Below, piece by piece: positions 1-12,900 of a stretch of 64,000 nucleotides of DNA. The notes below the pieces were generated by a model. That model searched no databases. It was given only the letters and a program-made list of their open reading frames with translations, and was not told the origin of the DNA. The stretch covers positions 88,093,481 to 88,157,480 of the forward strand of contig NC_088800.1 in assembly GCF_011386835.1 (NCBI RefSeq). Direction: 5' to 3'. Origin of the DNA: Chrysemys picta bellii (lineage: Eukaryota > Chordata > Testudines > Emydidae). Numbering within the stretch: the stretch's first letter is position 1; each line of letters opens with the position of its first letter. The position numbers and the translations under genes are program-made.

Positions 1-728
1 GTTAAGGTTGTTTGGGCAGGATTGCATAGATTCTGATTTTGCCCAAAGTGCCAAAAACAAACTTTTTTTTAAAAAGGAAAAAGTAGGAGGGGAGGAAAAG
101 AGAAAAACTGAAGGAAATTTGCTCGCAAATACAAACTCTGCCTTGGTGTCACTGGCAGATCTTAAATTCTCTTAATCAGCCCATTCACACTTAGCTCTGT
201 GTCTGTGTATTGGGACTAGAGGTGAAGAATAATCTTCCCTTAAAGTATGATTTGTATAAAATGAGTGCGGATAGAATATCTGCATCTTCATTCCTTTTAT
301 ATACATCTTTGTATTAAAGTACCAATTCATTGGGCCACACTTCCAGTAGCTCTGTCCCAGCCTATACTTATTCTCAGTCTCCTACACACCACCCCCACTT
401 CCTATGCTCTACACTAGTTTGTTTTGACTGCTTCCTTTGCTCATTCCTGGCTCCTGCTTCCTTCCGTGCAGCCCTCTACACTTCAGATAGTCTCTTGATA
501 AATATTTACACTCCTGAAGACCCACCAGTTCTGTGAAGCATTGCAGATCTGTTTTTGTTGTGCACAGCAGTGTATTGTACCTTCTTGTAAGTTTATACTA
601 TAGTTCTTCAGGGAAAGGACTCTGCTATATGGCATACTTACACTTTGTACATTGTCATGCATTTATGCTGTTTAGCCCCTCCGATTATACATTTAGCTAA
701 ATGAATATGTTGAACCCTCTCTTTTCAG
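1..728 (+). other. PDPK1: PDPK1 intron 1 (3' part)
   Basis: Non-coding sequence upstream of the first PDPK1 exon in the window. It ends in a pyrimidine-rich tract and an AG acceptor at 727-728. Exon 1, expected to encode about 8 residues, lies outside the window. No recognisable gene or repeat was seen here. Confidence 0.8.
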
Positions 729-998
729 TATGATGCTGTTCCAATCCAGTCGAGTGTGGTTATATGTTCCTGCCCATCCCCATCAATGGTGAGGAACCAG
801 ACAGATTCCAGCACTCCATCTGTCATTACCACCTGTGGCAGCAGAAAGGGGTCTAACATGGAGGGAACTGCAGCTGAATCAAGGTCAAGTTCAAACTCCC
901 TACAGCAACATTCAGGACAACAGCCTCCAGAGCCTCGAAAAAAACGACGTGAGAATTTCAAATTTGGGAAGATTCTGGGTGAAGGATCTTTCTCAACA
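729..998 (+). CDS. PDPK1: PDPK1 exon 2: N-terminus and glycine-rich loop
   Basis: Phase 0, 90 codons. It begins with YDAVPIQSS after the cttttcag acceptor and ends at ACA before donor gtgagt (999-1004). It carries the SH3-like proline/serine-rich N-terminus, the [20 protein letters not shown] start of the kinase domain and the glycine-rich loop GEGSFST. It is about three residues longer than the human exon from memory, all in the low-complexity N-terminal stretch. Confidence 0.96.
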
Positions 999-3900
999 GT
1001 GAGTAATACAGCTATTTTTCAGCTCCTTGCTAAATTGGTTCAACAAACACATAACCACAGAGTCATAGAAAGAAAGGGGTGGAAGGGACCTCAAGAGGTC
1101 ATCTAGTCCACCCCCCACACTGAGGCAGGACCAACTATACTTAGACCATCCCCAACAGGTGTTTGTCTAACCTCTTCTTAAAAACATGAGTGAGATTCTA
1201 CCACCAACTCTGGTAACATATTCCACTACTTATAGTTAGTTTAGATATTGGGAAATACTTTCTAATTGTCCCTTGCTGCAGATGACACTGATTATTTATT
1301 TCTTGTCCTACCATCATGGACATGGAGAACAGTTGATCACTGTTCTCTTTATAACAACCCTTAACCTATTTGAAGACTGCTATCAGGTCCCTCACAACTC
1401 TTCTTTTCTCAAGATTCAAACATACAGTGTTTTTTTTGTTTTGTTTTTTTTTAAACTTTCCACAAAGGTCAGGTTTTGTAAATCTCTTACCATTTTTGTT
1501 GCTCTCCTTGGCATGCTCTCCAGTTTGTCCACATCTTTCTTAAAACATGGCATCCAAACCTGGACAGATTCCTCTAGCCGAGGCCTCACCGTTCCCATGC
1601 AGAATGAGTGTTACTTCCCATGTCTTACATATAAAACTCATGTTAATACACCCCAGAATATTAGCTTTTTTTCACAACTGCTTCACATTATTGGCTTATG
1701 TTCCATTTGTGTTCTGCTATATACCCTCAGATCCTTTTCTGCAGTACTACTGGTTAGTCAGTTATTCCCCATTTTGTATTTATACATTTACTTTTTCCTT
1801 CTAAAGTGTAGTACTTTGTACTTGTCCTTACTGAGTTTCATCTTGTTGATTTCAGACCAATTCTCCAGTTTGTCAAGATCATTTTGAATTCTAATCCTGT
1901 TCTTTAAAGTCCTTATTATGACCCCTTCCTGCTTGGTGTCAGTCACAAATTTTATAAACTTAATCTCCTCTTCATTATCCAAGTCATCATTAAAAATGTT
2001 TAAGAGTACCGGACCCAGGACAGGCCCCTGCGGTGTCCCACTAGATATGTCCTCCCAGTTAGACAGTGAACCATTGATAACTTCTGAGTACACTTTTTTG
2101 ACCAATTTTGCACCCATATTACAGCAATTTTGACCACATTTCCCTGGTTTGCTTTTCAGACTATCATATGGGACTGTGGCAAAATCCCTACTAAAATCAA
2201 GGTATATCATGTCTACTGCTTCCTCCCCGTGCAGTAGACCAGTAACCCTATCCGAGGAAATTAGGTTGGTCTGGCATGATTTGTTCTTGGCAGATCATTG
2301 TTGGCTACTACCTATCTCCCTGTTACGCTCTTGGTGCTTACAAACTGATTATGCATCCGAAGAAGTGGGCTGTAGTCCACGAAAGCTTATGCTCTAATAA
2401 ATTTGTTAGTCTCTAAAGTGCCACAAGTACTCCTGTTCTTTTTACAAACTGATTAATAATTTGTTCCAGTATCTTTCCAAATATTGAAGTTAGGCTGACT
2501 GGTCTATAATTCTCTGGTTCTCATCCCCTATTTAAAGATAGGTACTATGTTTGCCCTTCTTCAGAGTTCTGGAACTGCATGTGTTCTCAAAGATAATTAC
2601 TAATGGTTCTGAGATTTTCAGCTAGTTCCTTTTAGTACCCAAGAGTGAATTTTGTCAGATCCTGCCAACTTGAATACATCTAACTTAGCTAAATATTCTT
2701 TAACTTGTTCTTTTCCTAGTGGCTTGTTTTCTCTTCTCCCTTGTCAATAGTAATTGTATTAAGCAGCGGTTCACAACTGACTTTTTTAATGAAGACTAAT
2801 GGATATTTTGTGTCAAACATCTAGTACAATAACTCTTCACTTAACGTTGTAGTTATGTTCCTGAAAAATGCGACTTTATGCGAAACGATGTTAAGCGAAT
2901 CCCATTTCCCCATAAGAATTAATGTAAATAGAGGGGGTTAGGTTCCAGGGATTTTTTTTTTTTTTGGTTCCAGACAAAAGACATTGTATACATATGCAGC
3001 ATAAATTTTTTTTTAAACAATTTTAAACAAACAGTTTAATATTGTACACAGCAATGAATGATTGTGAAGCTTGTTTGAGGTGGTGGAGTAAGAGGAAGGA
3101 ATATTTCCTAGGGAATGCCTTGCTGCTAAATGATGAACTAGCACTCAGCTGAGCCCTCAAGGATTAATACGCTGTTGTCACACTCTACAAGGCAGCATGG
3201 ACTGAGGCAGGAGGGAGGAAACGCAATAGATGCAGGCATTAGTTGCAAACACTTCCCTGCAAAAACTGAACATGATGATGAGGCCATGCTATCCAGCTGG
3301 AGTGCACCACTCCCTCCTCCTGACAGCACATGCACGGCTACACAGGTGCTGACTTTCCAAAGTGCTGGGGGGTGCATGCATATATGAGAGAGAGAGAGAG
3401 AGACATGCATTGCCCCTTTAAGTATGCTGACACCACTTCAAGTACGTTGTCCTTTTAAGGAGATCAGACAGGAAGCAACAACTTCCAGCCAGCTCCCTCC
3501 TTTCTGTCCCTCTTCTCTGCTTGTGGAGAGGGGGTACAGAGCCCGGGGAGGGGGGGAGAAGGAGCAGGGGGACTTTCTGATATCAGCACCTCTCTCTCCC
3601 GCTCCCCCAGCAAGCAGGAAGCTCCTGGGAGCAGCTCCAAGGCAGAGGGCAGGGCAGGAGCAGGAGCAGCACGGCAGCGGGGGGAGGGACAGCTAAACTG
3701 CTGCTGGGCAGCTGCCAAGCACATACCTTACAGGGAATTTAGGGGAGCTGATGGGGGGAGGGGAGGCTGCTGGCCCCCCGATTCTAATCCCCACAAGTAA
3801 GGGCTGCTCTTCCAGAGAATCCTGCAGGCAGTGGACAAAGCAGGCAGCTGCCAAACCATGTTATAAGGGAGCATTGCACATCTTTAAATGAATTTGTTCC

Positions 3901-6900
3901 CTAATAGATCAGCAACGTAACAATGTTAACCGGGACAACGTTAAGTGAGGAGTTACTGTATGACTTCCTCGATCAGGACTCTCTTTATGCATTAGTAACG
4001 ATAATGAGTAACATTTTGTTCTTTGATTTTTTTTTTCTTTCCTTTTATATTTGAATAAAGATCACTTCTGACAGTATTTAAGCATATTGCTCAGTAACTC
4101 AGTTATTGCAGAAGCCTAGTACTGGCTGTTACAATGGAAATAGTTTGACAACCTATTTACTTATATTCTTATACTGCACCCATCGCTGCCTTCGACATTC
4201 AGGTCAGGCCACAAGTGCAGACCAATAGATGTTCACATGCTCATAATTTCAGTTTTGTGAGACTGAAGCAACACATTGTCCATTTTTGGTTCTTATAAAG
4301 ATACTTCCTTTTAGTTCCTACAGAAACTCCTTGGGTGAGCTTTGAAACTTCAAATTTGGCATATAAATAGTCATTGAGAAATTTATCCTCAACCAAGTTT
4401 GGAAAAAAACAATGGTTGAATAATTGAGTGTTAACGAGGGCCAGTTTGCAGTGTGCAGTAGAAAAGGTCATTAAGTTTACACTTCAAGATATGGTGTTTA
4501 TGCATGCTGATCCACTTTGTGCATCCACCCTTCAGTTCACATAAAAAGCACCCTTCTGCCTTAAATACTTGAATTTTAAGTTTTCAGAAGACCTAATGTC
4601 CCAATGTGTGTGTTTAGTGGCTTAAAAGCGCTTATGGTGCCATAAGGTGGTGGAGTTTCTCATGCTCTTTTAAATATTTAAGATTTACTTTAATCTGGTC
4701 TGAAGGATTTGAACTGAGTTAGAGGTTTATGCCATTGTAAGAACTTAATGCACCTCAAAACATGATGCCACTGTAAGGATTTCAATTAAAGGGGAAGAAA
4801 TTTTGCAAAAAAAAAAAAGAAACAAAACACCCCTCTTTCTGACCACATCTGATAATAAATATTGTAGCCTGAGGGCTACATGTTTTAAAGATTGTTTGTT
4901 ATATATTTGAAATTTTTTTTATAAATGCATAATTTTTAAACCTTGACTGTTTCTAATCTGACTTCTCATCTGCTTCTGTCAACTTCAGACTTCTTACACT
5001 CAGATAATAGAAAAGTGAACATCCCTCCTACAGTTTTTATTGAGAAGTAAACTTTCAACAAAATGCCCACTTCTGGAGCAGTGTAACTCTGTTTACATAA
5101 ACCTATTCAGGGGGTGTAAAACGGTTAGCCTTAAAGTATAATACTTAATAGTACCTATTTGAAGTAAATTAAGATGTTGGAGTATTCTACTCTAATTTAA
5201 AAAAAATTGGCATATAAACAAGCATGGTATGACGATAGAAAATAATTTGGTGTAGATTATGTGAGAACTAAGTATAGATTTATATTCTTCCTAATGCATT
5301 GTTAGAAGCCGAATATGAAAACTAGTTACTGGAACATTCTAGATAATCTGATGTAGCATAGGGTTACCATATTTTGAGTGTCCAAAAAGAGGACACTCCA
5401 CGGGGCCCCAGCCCCGCCCACACCCAAGCCCCAACTCCACCCTTTCCCCAAAGTCTCCGCCCCCTCCCCTGCTTCCCGCGAACATTTGATTCGCGGGAAG
5501 CCTGAAGCAGGTAAGGGGTGAGGGGTGGAGGGAGGAGGCGCGGCCCAGTCTGGCCCCCCCCGGCGTCTCCAGCCTGGGTCGGCTCGGGCCCTGGGGTGCC
5601 GGCCCCGGGCCAGTCCCCAGCCCAGCACCCCCAGCACCGCCGGCCCCTGGCCCCGCATGTCCCGATTTTCCCGGACATGTCCGGCTTTTTGGGATTTCCC
5701 CCCGGACGGGGATTTGAGGCCCAAAAAGCCGGACATGTCTGGGAAAATCTGGACGTATGGTAACCCTAATGTAGCAGAGACCTTCTTGCTTGTATTCAGG
5801 CAAGGAGACACTGTGCATTCAGCTGTTGTGTTTTGTGTGTATCTGATCAAAACTCCCCTATTATGAAACTACTTATTCCATACAGACTGTAAATCCACTT
5901 GCATTCCACTAACACATTCCTTCTGAAACTTTTTTCTTTTAAAAAATTTGAAACCATTGTCTTGAAAGCCTCTTCTCCTCCCAACCCCCTCACCCCCTTC
6001 ACCACTGCTGTTTGGAACTCTTCCACCCTTTTTCATCAGTGAACTGTTTTATTTTGTCAAATTGTAGGCTACATTGAAAGCCTTTCTGCTGCTTCTAACT
6101 CTTAATCTTCTGGATAAATTGATTAAAGTGCTCAAGGACACTATGCAGGACATGGAAACATACAATAGCAGTCTTTTTATTTATTTATTTATTTATTTAT
6201 TTATTTTAGAGCATATAAAAAGAAAAATAACTTCAGGAAATAATTTTGCTAAATTTGCCTGAAACACACAGCAGAGATGCATGTCTTCTTGTAGAAAGAT
6301 CCTCAATGATTTAGTGTAGCATATTATGTTGTAACCCTTATGATTTCCTGAAGAGGAGAATAAAATCTAGTTTATTGATTACCCGGTGGTGTTAGAGGCC
6401 CTCGTTCAGCAAAAGACTTAAGCGTGTACTAAACTTTAAATACATTGACTTCAGTGGGACTTAAGAACATGCTTAATTGATTTGCTGATTTGATGATGTG
6501 GAATATCTATGGCAAGGGGTTCATTAAACATCTATTGGCATAGGGACTGAGGTTAATACAAAATTCAAACTGTGACTGGGAATGAAGACCAAGGTGGCAT
6601 CCTTGTATATCTTTTTAATGAACCAGTTACATTGTGGGTTTTTTCCCCTAAACCAGGTTGTCTTGGCCCGAGAATTGGCAACTTCCAGAGAATATGCCAG
6701 TAAGTAATGATTCCTTCAAGTTAAATGTTTTAGGCATAACATTGAAATAGGTATCTTTAACTATAATCACTTTAAATTATTCTGTTATCTCCTTCCCCTC
6801 TAATGATGGAAGAGTGGGAGCAACTATTAATCAGGGACGTTTGGCATTTTTTAGAGTGTCAATGTTATCTAACCAATCAGTTTGCAAAACTACTTAGTTT

Positions 6901-9900
6901 ACAACATGCCTTGTTTGGGCTCAAGTCCTCTGCATTTTCATTGTTCTTCTTCGTCTTCAAGTTAAAATTCTAGAAAAACGTCATATCATAAAAGAAAATA
7001 AGGTCCCCTATGTGACCAGAGAGAGAGATGTAATGTCCCATCTGGATCACCCTTTCTTTGTGAAACTCTACTTCACATTTCAGGATGATGAAAAGCTGTG
7101 TATCCTTTTTGAATTAAATATTTATTACGAAGTGTTTGAAAGTAGCAAGTGAATTATTTCATTAAAACCTATAGATCTTTACTGGAATAAGAAAAACATG
7201 GAAAGAAACTGAGCAGCATTTTCTTTGGGGTGATAAACTCTTTAGCATCTAATCATTATTGAAATAGCTACTTGAATTCTTGAGTAGATATTAAACCACA
7301 AATATGTCAAGTATTTTCAAACAGGAGGTCTCAAGTTTATGTAACACTATTTATACATGCCAGTTTAAATAGACATAGTAATATAACCTACACCCAAAAT
7401 TTCATGACCCTTTAAATGATCATCACATAGCAGAAACTATATATTTTAAAATATTTTTAAGCCGGTAGTGTTTTTCCAAGAAACTATTTTTCTAGTCACT
7501 TTTTTTTTTATATAGGAGCTACCATATTGTGTTCTGCTGCAAAACTACCAAGAGGCAGAACAGAAATAACAAACCTAGGGTTGCCAACTTCCTATTGGCT
7601 GAAAACCGGACTCTGAGGTCCCACTCCCTCCTCTACCTCTTCCCCTCCCCCCCCCCCACAAGGTCCTGTCCCATCCCCTACTCTGCCTCTTCTCCCAAGG
7701 CCCCGCAATCTCCCTCTCCTGGCTGGATCATCTCCACCTCACTCCCCTGACCAGGTCCAGGACAGGATAGGGACAGGAGCTGCTGCAATCGGATGTGAAG
7801 TCTGCCTGCAGGTAGGAGGCAGCCCTGGCTGTGCAGGGGCAGGTGTGAGTTGATGACACTCCTCCCCCACGTTAACTGGACTTTTGGTGTCTGGTCAGTA
7901 TATCTGACTAGACACTGCCCAGTCTCCTTTTCAACCTGACTTTCCTGTTGAAAACCGGGCACCTGGCAACTCTATCCTGAACTCTACTAACATCATTAAT
8001 ACTATAATATAAATTAAAAAATCAAACTGACTATATCTGTACTTTATAAGAGATGAACAGGGAAAACTCAGTATTAACTGTATTAGCAGTGTCAAAATTA
8101 GTAGGAGAAGATTGTGTTTAAGTTGATTTATTTAAAATTTGTTTTCTTACAATATTTTACTTTTGATACAGGCGGTAAAACAAAAACTGAATTTTAAAAA
8201 AAGGCTTGGCCATGTTCCTTTCTTATATTCAGTAATTTGTGTCCATTAAATCATCAGAGTTGTTAAGCTTCTCTCATCTAAAATGGCATGTAGAGTAATC
8301 TGAATAATGGGGCTAAGGCATTGAAGAGGTTCTGCTTGAGCCTTTTAGTAGCAGTTCTTAGAATTACTGTGCAAGAGACCTGACTGGTCATTGGTTACAG
8401 TGTGAAGAGGAGATCCTCTGTGTCCCAACAGGAACGTGTAGTCTTTATTCCCCAAGGCATCTCTCTCCAGCCATTCTTAAAGGTTTGTTTATTTCAAGTT
8501 AATTTTGTGTTGGTAAGTATTCTCTCTTCAGAGGGCTGGCGTCTGAGGTCCCCTTTTTATTCATAGAATAGTTACAATACCAAGCTATGGCAAACTTCCC
8601 TCTGAGCTTTCTGCTCTGTAGTGGTGCTTTCTAGGGATGAAAAGATAGATCTAGTCTCCTTCCAGGGCTCATTTTATCCTTCATGATATACTTACTGAGG
8701 CTACCAACAGTAGGCAGGATGTATTAGTCTCTTTTTGTAATGTGGACACCTGCTCACTACAAACTGGACTGAAACCAGTGCATTTTGTATAACTCTCCAA
8801 ACGGCAGTCAGATGGTATGACCCTTAAGGCAAATTTTCAGCCTGGCCATAACTGGGTCTCTATTTTTTGCAGGAGCTAATAGCTATAGGTAAAGTTTTAA
8901 TCAATTATTTAAATGATTTAGACATGTAATTAACCATGTCTCAAAACAGAGGATTTAAGCATCTAAAGTACCATATAAAAATGGAGAGCAGTGTCAAAAA
9001 ATGTTGGCTTGGATTAGGACTAAGACAGTTTTGGAATTAGGCTTTCTATTCCTTCCATAGTTCTCATTCAATCTTATTTTTATTTTAGTCCTCAAAATAA
9101 GTTTGAGTTTGATGTTTTAAAATGTTGTAATGATGATCCTTAACTTTATATTCAGATTTTGGACTTAGCTATGCCAAAAATGGAGAGCTTCTAAAATACA
9201 TTCGCAAAATTGGCTCATTTGATGAGACCTGTACCAGGTTTTATACTGCTGAAATTGTATCAGCATTAGAGTACTTGCATGGAAAGGGAATAATTCACAG
9301 GTAAGGTACTTAATTGGGACCAACACATTTGCAATGGTATGTAATAAGAGTAGTTCTTTTTTTTTTTTTTTTAAAGGCTCACTTGTGATATAGTTTAAAT
9401 ATGAATAAATAGTGTGGTGTTTTACAAAAACTACATAACATAAATTTTTTTTTTGTGAGTATAAGTGTTCCCCTGCTGTATTATGAATCAAAATCAAACT
9501 AGTGCTTGTGAATAGAGCCCTGTAGCGGGACTGAGATTCTGTGGGTCCTGTAGGACCTGCTGCCATAATAGCAGGAGTGGGTAAAATGTACTTTATTGCA
9601 GGGAGGATTGGGTGGGCAAAAAAAACATATTGTGGCAATTTGCGGGAAAACACTAAATCTGTTGTCAGTTTGTCATAAATAGAATTTCAGCAATGTAAAG
9701 CAAGTTTTTCTTTTTTTAAATAAAGGTTATAATACTTAAATTTAAGCAAGGGATCGAAAGAGGTTTGATTTCCATAACAGGAGTTAAAGTATTTTTTTAC
9801 ATGGTTTAAGCAAGATTAGTTTTATTCCTTTAGTGGTAAAAAATTGTCTGAATTCCATATTTTTTATATAATATATGAGAGAGAGAGAGAGAGAACACAT

Positions 9901-12900
9901 GGGGGAATCTCTGTCTTGTGGGATCGAAGGTTTGTGTGGGTGGGAGTGGGATACAAATACAAGAAACAATGTGGGAATGGGAGTGGATATTGCAGGGTGG
10001 GAGCGGGATTTAAGAAACAGTCGTGAGCAGGGCTCTACTTGTGAATTAGTGTGTAGGAGACTATATAAACAAAAGTAAAACTGACATTAGTCCAGGTTTT
10101 ACCTTTTGCATTTCTACTCGGCTTGGACAAAGAGCAGAAATGGTGAAAAGACAATGTAGGGTATGTCTACACAGCAACTGGACATCCACGACTGGCCTGT
10201 GCCAGCCAGCCAACTCAGGTTTGCAGGGTTCGGGCTGTGGAGCTGTTTCATTGCTATGTAGACTTCTAGGCTCGAGCTGGAGCCCGAGCTTGGGGGACAC
10301 AGACAGAGAGAGAGAGACACAGACACAGAGCAAGACACCCCCACAGGGTTCTAGTGCCCGGGCTCCACCTCGAGCCCAGAAGTCTACACTGCAGTGAGGC
10401 AGCCTTGCAGCCTGAGTCAGCGGGCATAGGCCAGCCATTGTTTTTTCTTCGCTGTGTAGCCATACCCTTAAAGTCTAGTTTAGATCATCTAAAATGGTGA
10501 TGACAACACAGCTAAGGGTGCAGTTAATATTTATTTTGAGTCCCTTTTTAAAACTAATTTTGCTTGTTATAGGAAAATGTTGAACCTTTCTAAAAGCTTT
10601 TAATTGGGTCTCTAAAGAGCCCCAAGAGAAGAATTACAATCTTGTTGTTTGGATGAGAATATTCTGTCATGTGTACAAAATTGGTTTGCTAACTGTAAAT
10701 AGATTGTACCCCTGTTTGACACAATAGCCAAATGGGCAGGGGCGGTTGGGAGTGGAGATTGTACCATAGAATCTAAAGTTGGTCATCTATTCCAAAGGTT
10801 CCCAAATGGTGGTTCCTGGAACACTTGCTCAGGGTCTCTGGAGAGATGTCTGATCATGTGATGCTGGCTCTTCTTGTTTCCAGTTATGTTAAAAAAAAAC
10901 TAAAAATACATTTTCTAATATTTTTGCATAGAAACAGTTGTGAATGGGAAGGGGGAGGAAATTGGTCCATGCATTCTGACAGGGAGAAGATGTCCATGAA
11001 ACACTAGGATAGAATAAACACTATAAAAGAGTTCAGGAGTTCAGTTTCCCTGCCAGTAATGTATGGGAGATTCCACAAAGGTCAAAAAACAATGCTATTT
11101 AATATCTTAATTACTTATAGGGAAGAGGGGCACTGTTTCCTGTATTGTTTTCTTTGTCTTTTATGTAATCACAAGAGTTTTTAAAATGTGTATAAATTTA
11201 ACTTTATTTATGTATTTCTTTTAGTAGGGCTTTATTAGAAATCTGGCATTGTAGGAAAATTGCTTGTAGATGTCTTAAGTTTAGAATGTTATGAAGGTAA
11301 TTATGGGCAGCTCAGTACTGGGTGGTGAGATCAAGTTTCTGCTGATATCACAATCATTGTACAGTTGATTTATTTAGGAAACCATATTCTATTAAAAATG
11401 CTTAGAACTCTCTTGGGGTTTTCTTGAACCCTAAGAAATATGACAGCAGATAACCAGACATCTTAAAGTGGTTCTACTTTGAAAAGTAACTCTGTAGAAA
11501 TGGCACCTTCTGTTCTTCGAGCTTTTGTCCATATGGGTTCCACTGTAGGTGTCCGCACCCCTTGAGTGAGAGTCTGGAATCTTTTAACCCAGCAGTGACA
11601 ATAGAAGTCTGTGCCCCACCCTGAGTATATAAAGGACAGAACAGCCCCAAGTACCACTCGGTTTCCTTCTCCCTGCCATGGCAGTGAGTTGGAGCAACAT
11701 AGAGTCCTTCTGCTTCTCCGTACATCACAGATAGTAGTAGTTTTATAGGTAGTTAGGATTATTCTTAGTAGTTCTAAAAGTTCAAGTTGTTAGAGCCCAT
11801 TGGCCAAAAGAACCCCTCCCCCTCCCCCCCAAAACACACACAAAAATAACTTTTTTGTTTTTCCCTTGATACCATGATTCACACATGGCTGAGTCTTGGT
11901 CCCCGGGTTTTAAAATCTGCCTAGCTTGTGACTCACCCATGCCTGCAAGCGATGCTCATGCAAAATGTTTATTCTGCTTGAGGGAGTCTCACATAACTGA
12001 AAAATATGCACTTTGCATGTCATTTTCAAAGCATACTCAAAGAGCTTATGATGCCTGTCTGAAAGTTTTCTTCACAGAGAAATCTAGAAGGAACATATCA
12101 GACTCTGAAGCTCCTTCTCTAGAGAATGGTATTCCATTAAAGCCATTGTCTATCAGTTCCCTGGCTACCAGGGAAACCACTCTAGGTGTTAACTAGTCTT
12201 CTGCATCCAAGGCTATGCCTTACCCCCATGCTTAGCATACACTGAAGCAATTACTGGGTAAGTTAACTGGTGATAGCCTAACCCAGAATATCATGACCAC
12301 ATTACAATGTTGTCCTCACCTGCATCCATACTGGTACTGTATCTGGCTGCGCCAGGCAATAAAGCTGTCTGAGTACTTATCCTAAGATTTATAGCACCAC
12401 AATTTACTGTGCCTCTGTTTGCATTCACAGATGTTGTAAGACAACTTGTCTGCCCACTCTGATGGTTAAACACTGGTACAAGGGCTTGTTAATGGGCATT
12501 GTTGTGTTGTATGAAACAGAGATGTGTGAAGCTGGAGAAATTGCCAGCAGGTGAACTGCAAGATGGATGCTGAGCAGAGGCAGATTGATAGTCTACTTCC
12601 AGTTGGGGGGTTTATGGGAAGGGATTGGAGGACCATTGTGTCCCAACTGTTGTGGCTGCTCAACTGCACTGCAGTTACCTCAAGATAACAATACACATTA
12701 AAACCTACCTCTTTGTCTGCTCTGTAGCTCAGGGAATGGTGGCTATTATGCTGTGTAGCACTGATAGAAGTGTGTGGCTGTGTGCACTTGAAGAGTGCTA
12801 TGGGAAAAACTCACGGTTGAGCTCAAGTTAAGTCTTCAGTGAAGACAAGCCTCCAAAGACCTCATGCTGCTCTGAAACATTCTGGGCTTATCCTTTTTCC

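Noticed and set aside
1273..1887. 204-codon plus-strand frame
   Set aside because: It is the antisense of a minus-strand CR1; the hydrophobic composition comes from reading the LINE backwards.
3386..3401. (GA)n tracts (here and at 9878, 40757) as regulatory GAGA arrays
   Set aside because: All are simple repeats inside transposable elements; no reason to assign regulation.
5326..5866. Six overlapping open frames of 80-174 codons
   Set aside because: They all fall on the GC-rich interior of the hAT MITE at 5359-5768, where stop codons are rare; no protein family motif.
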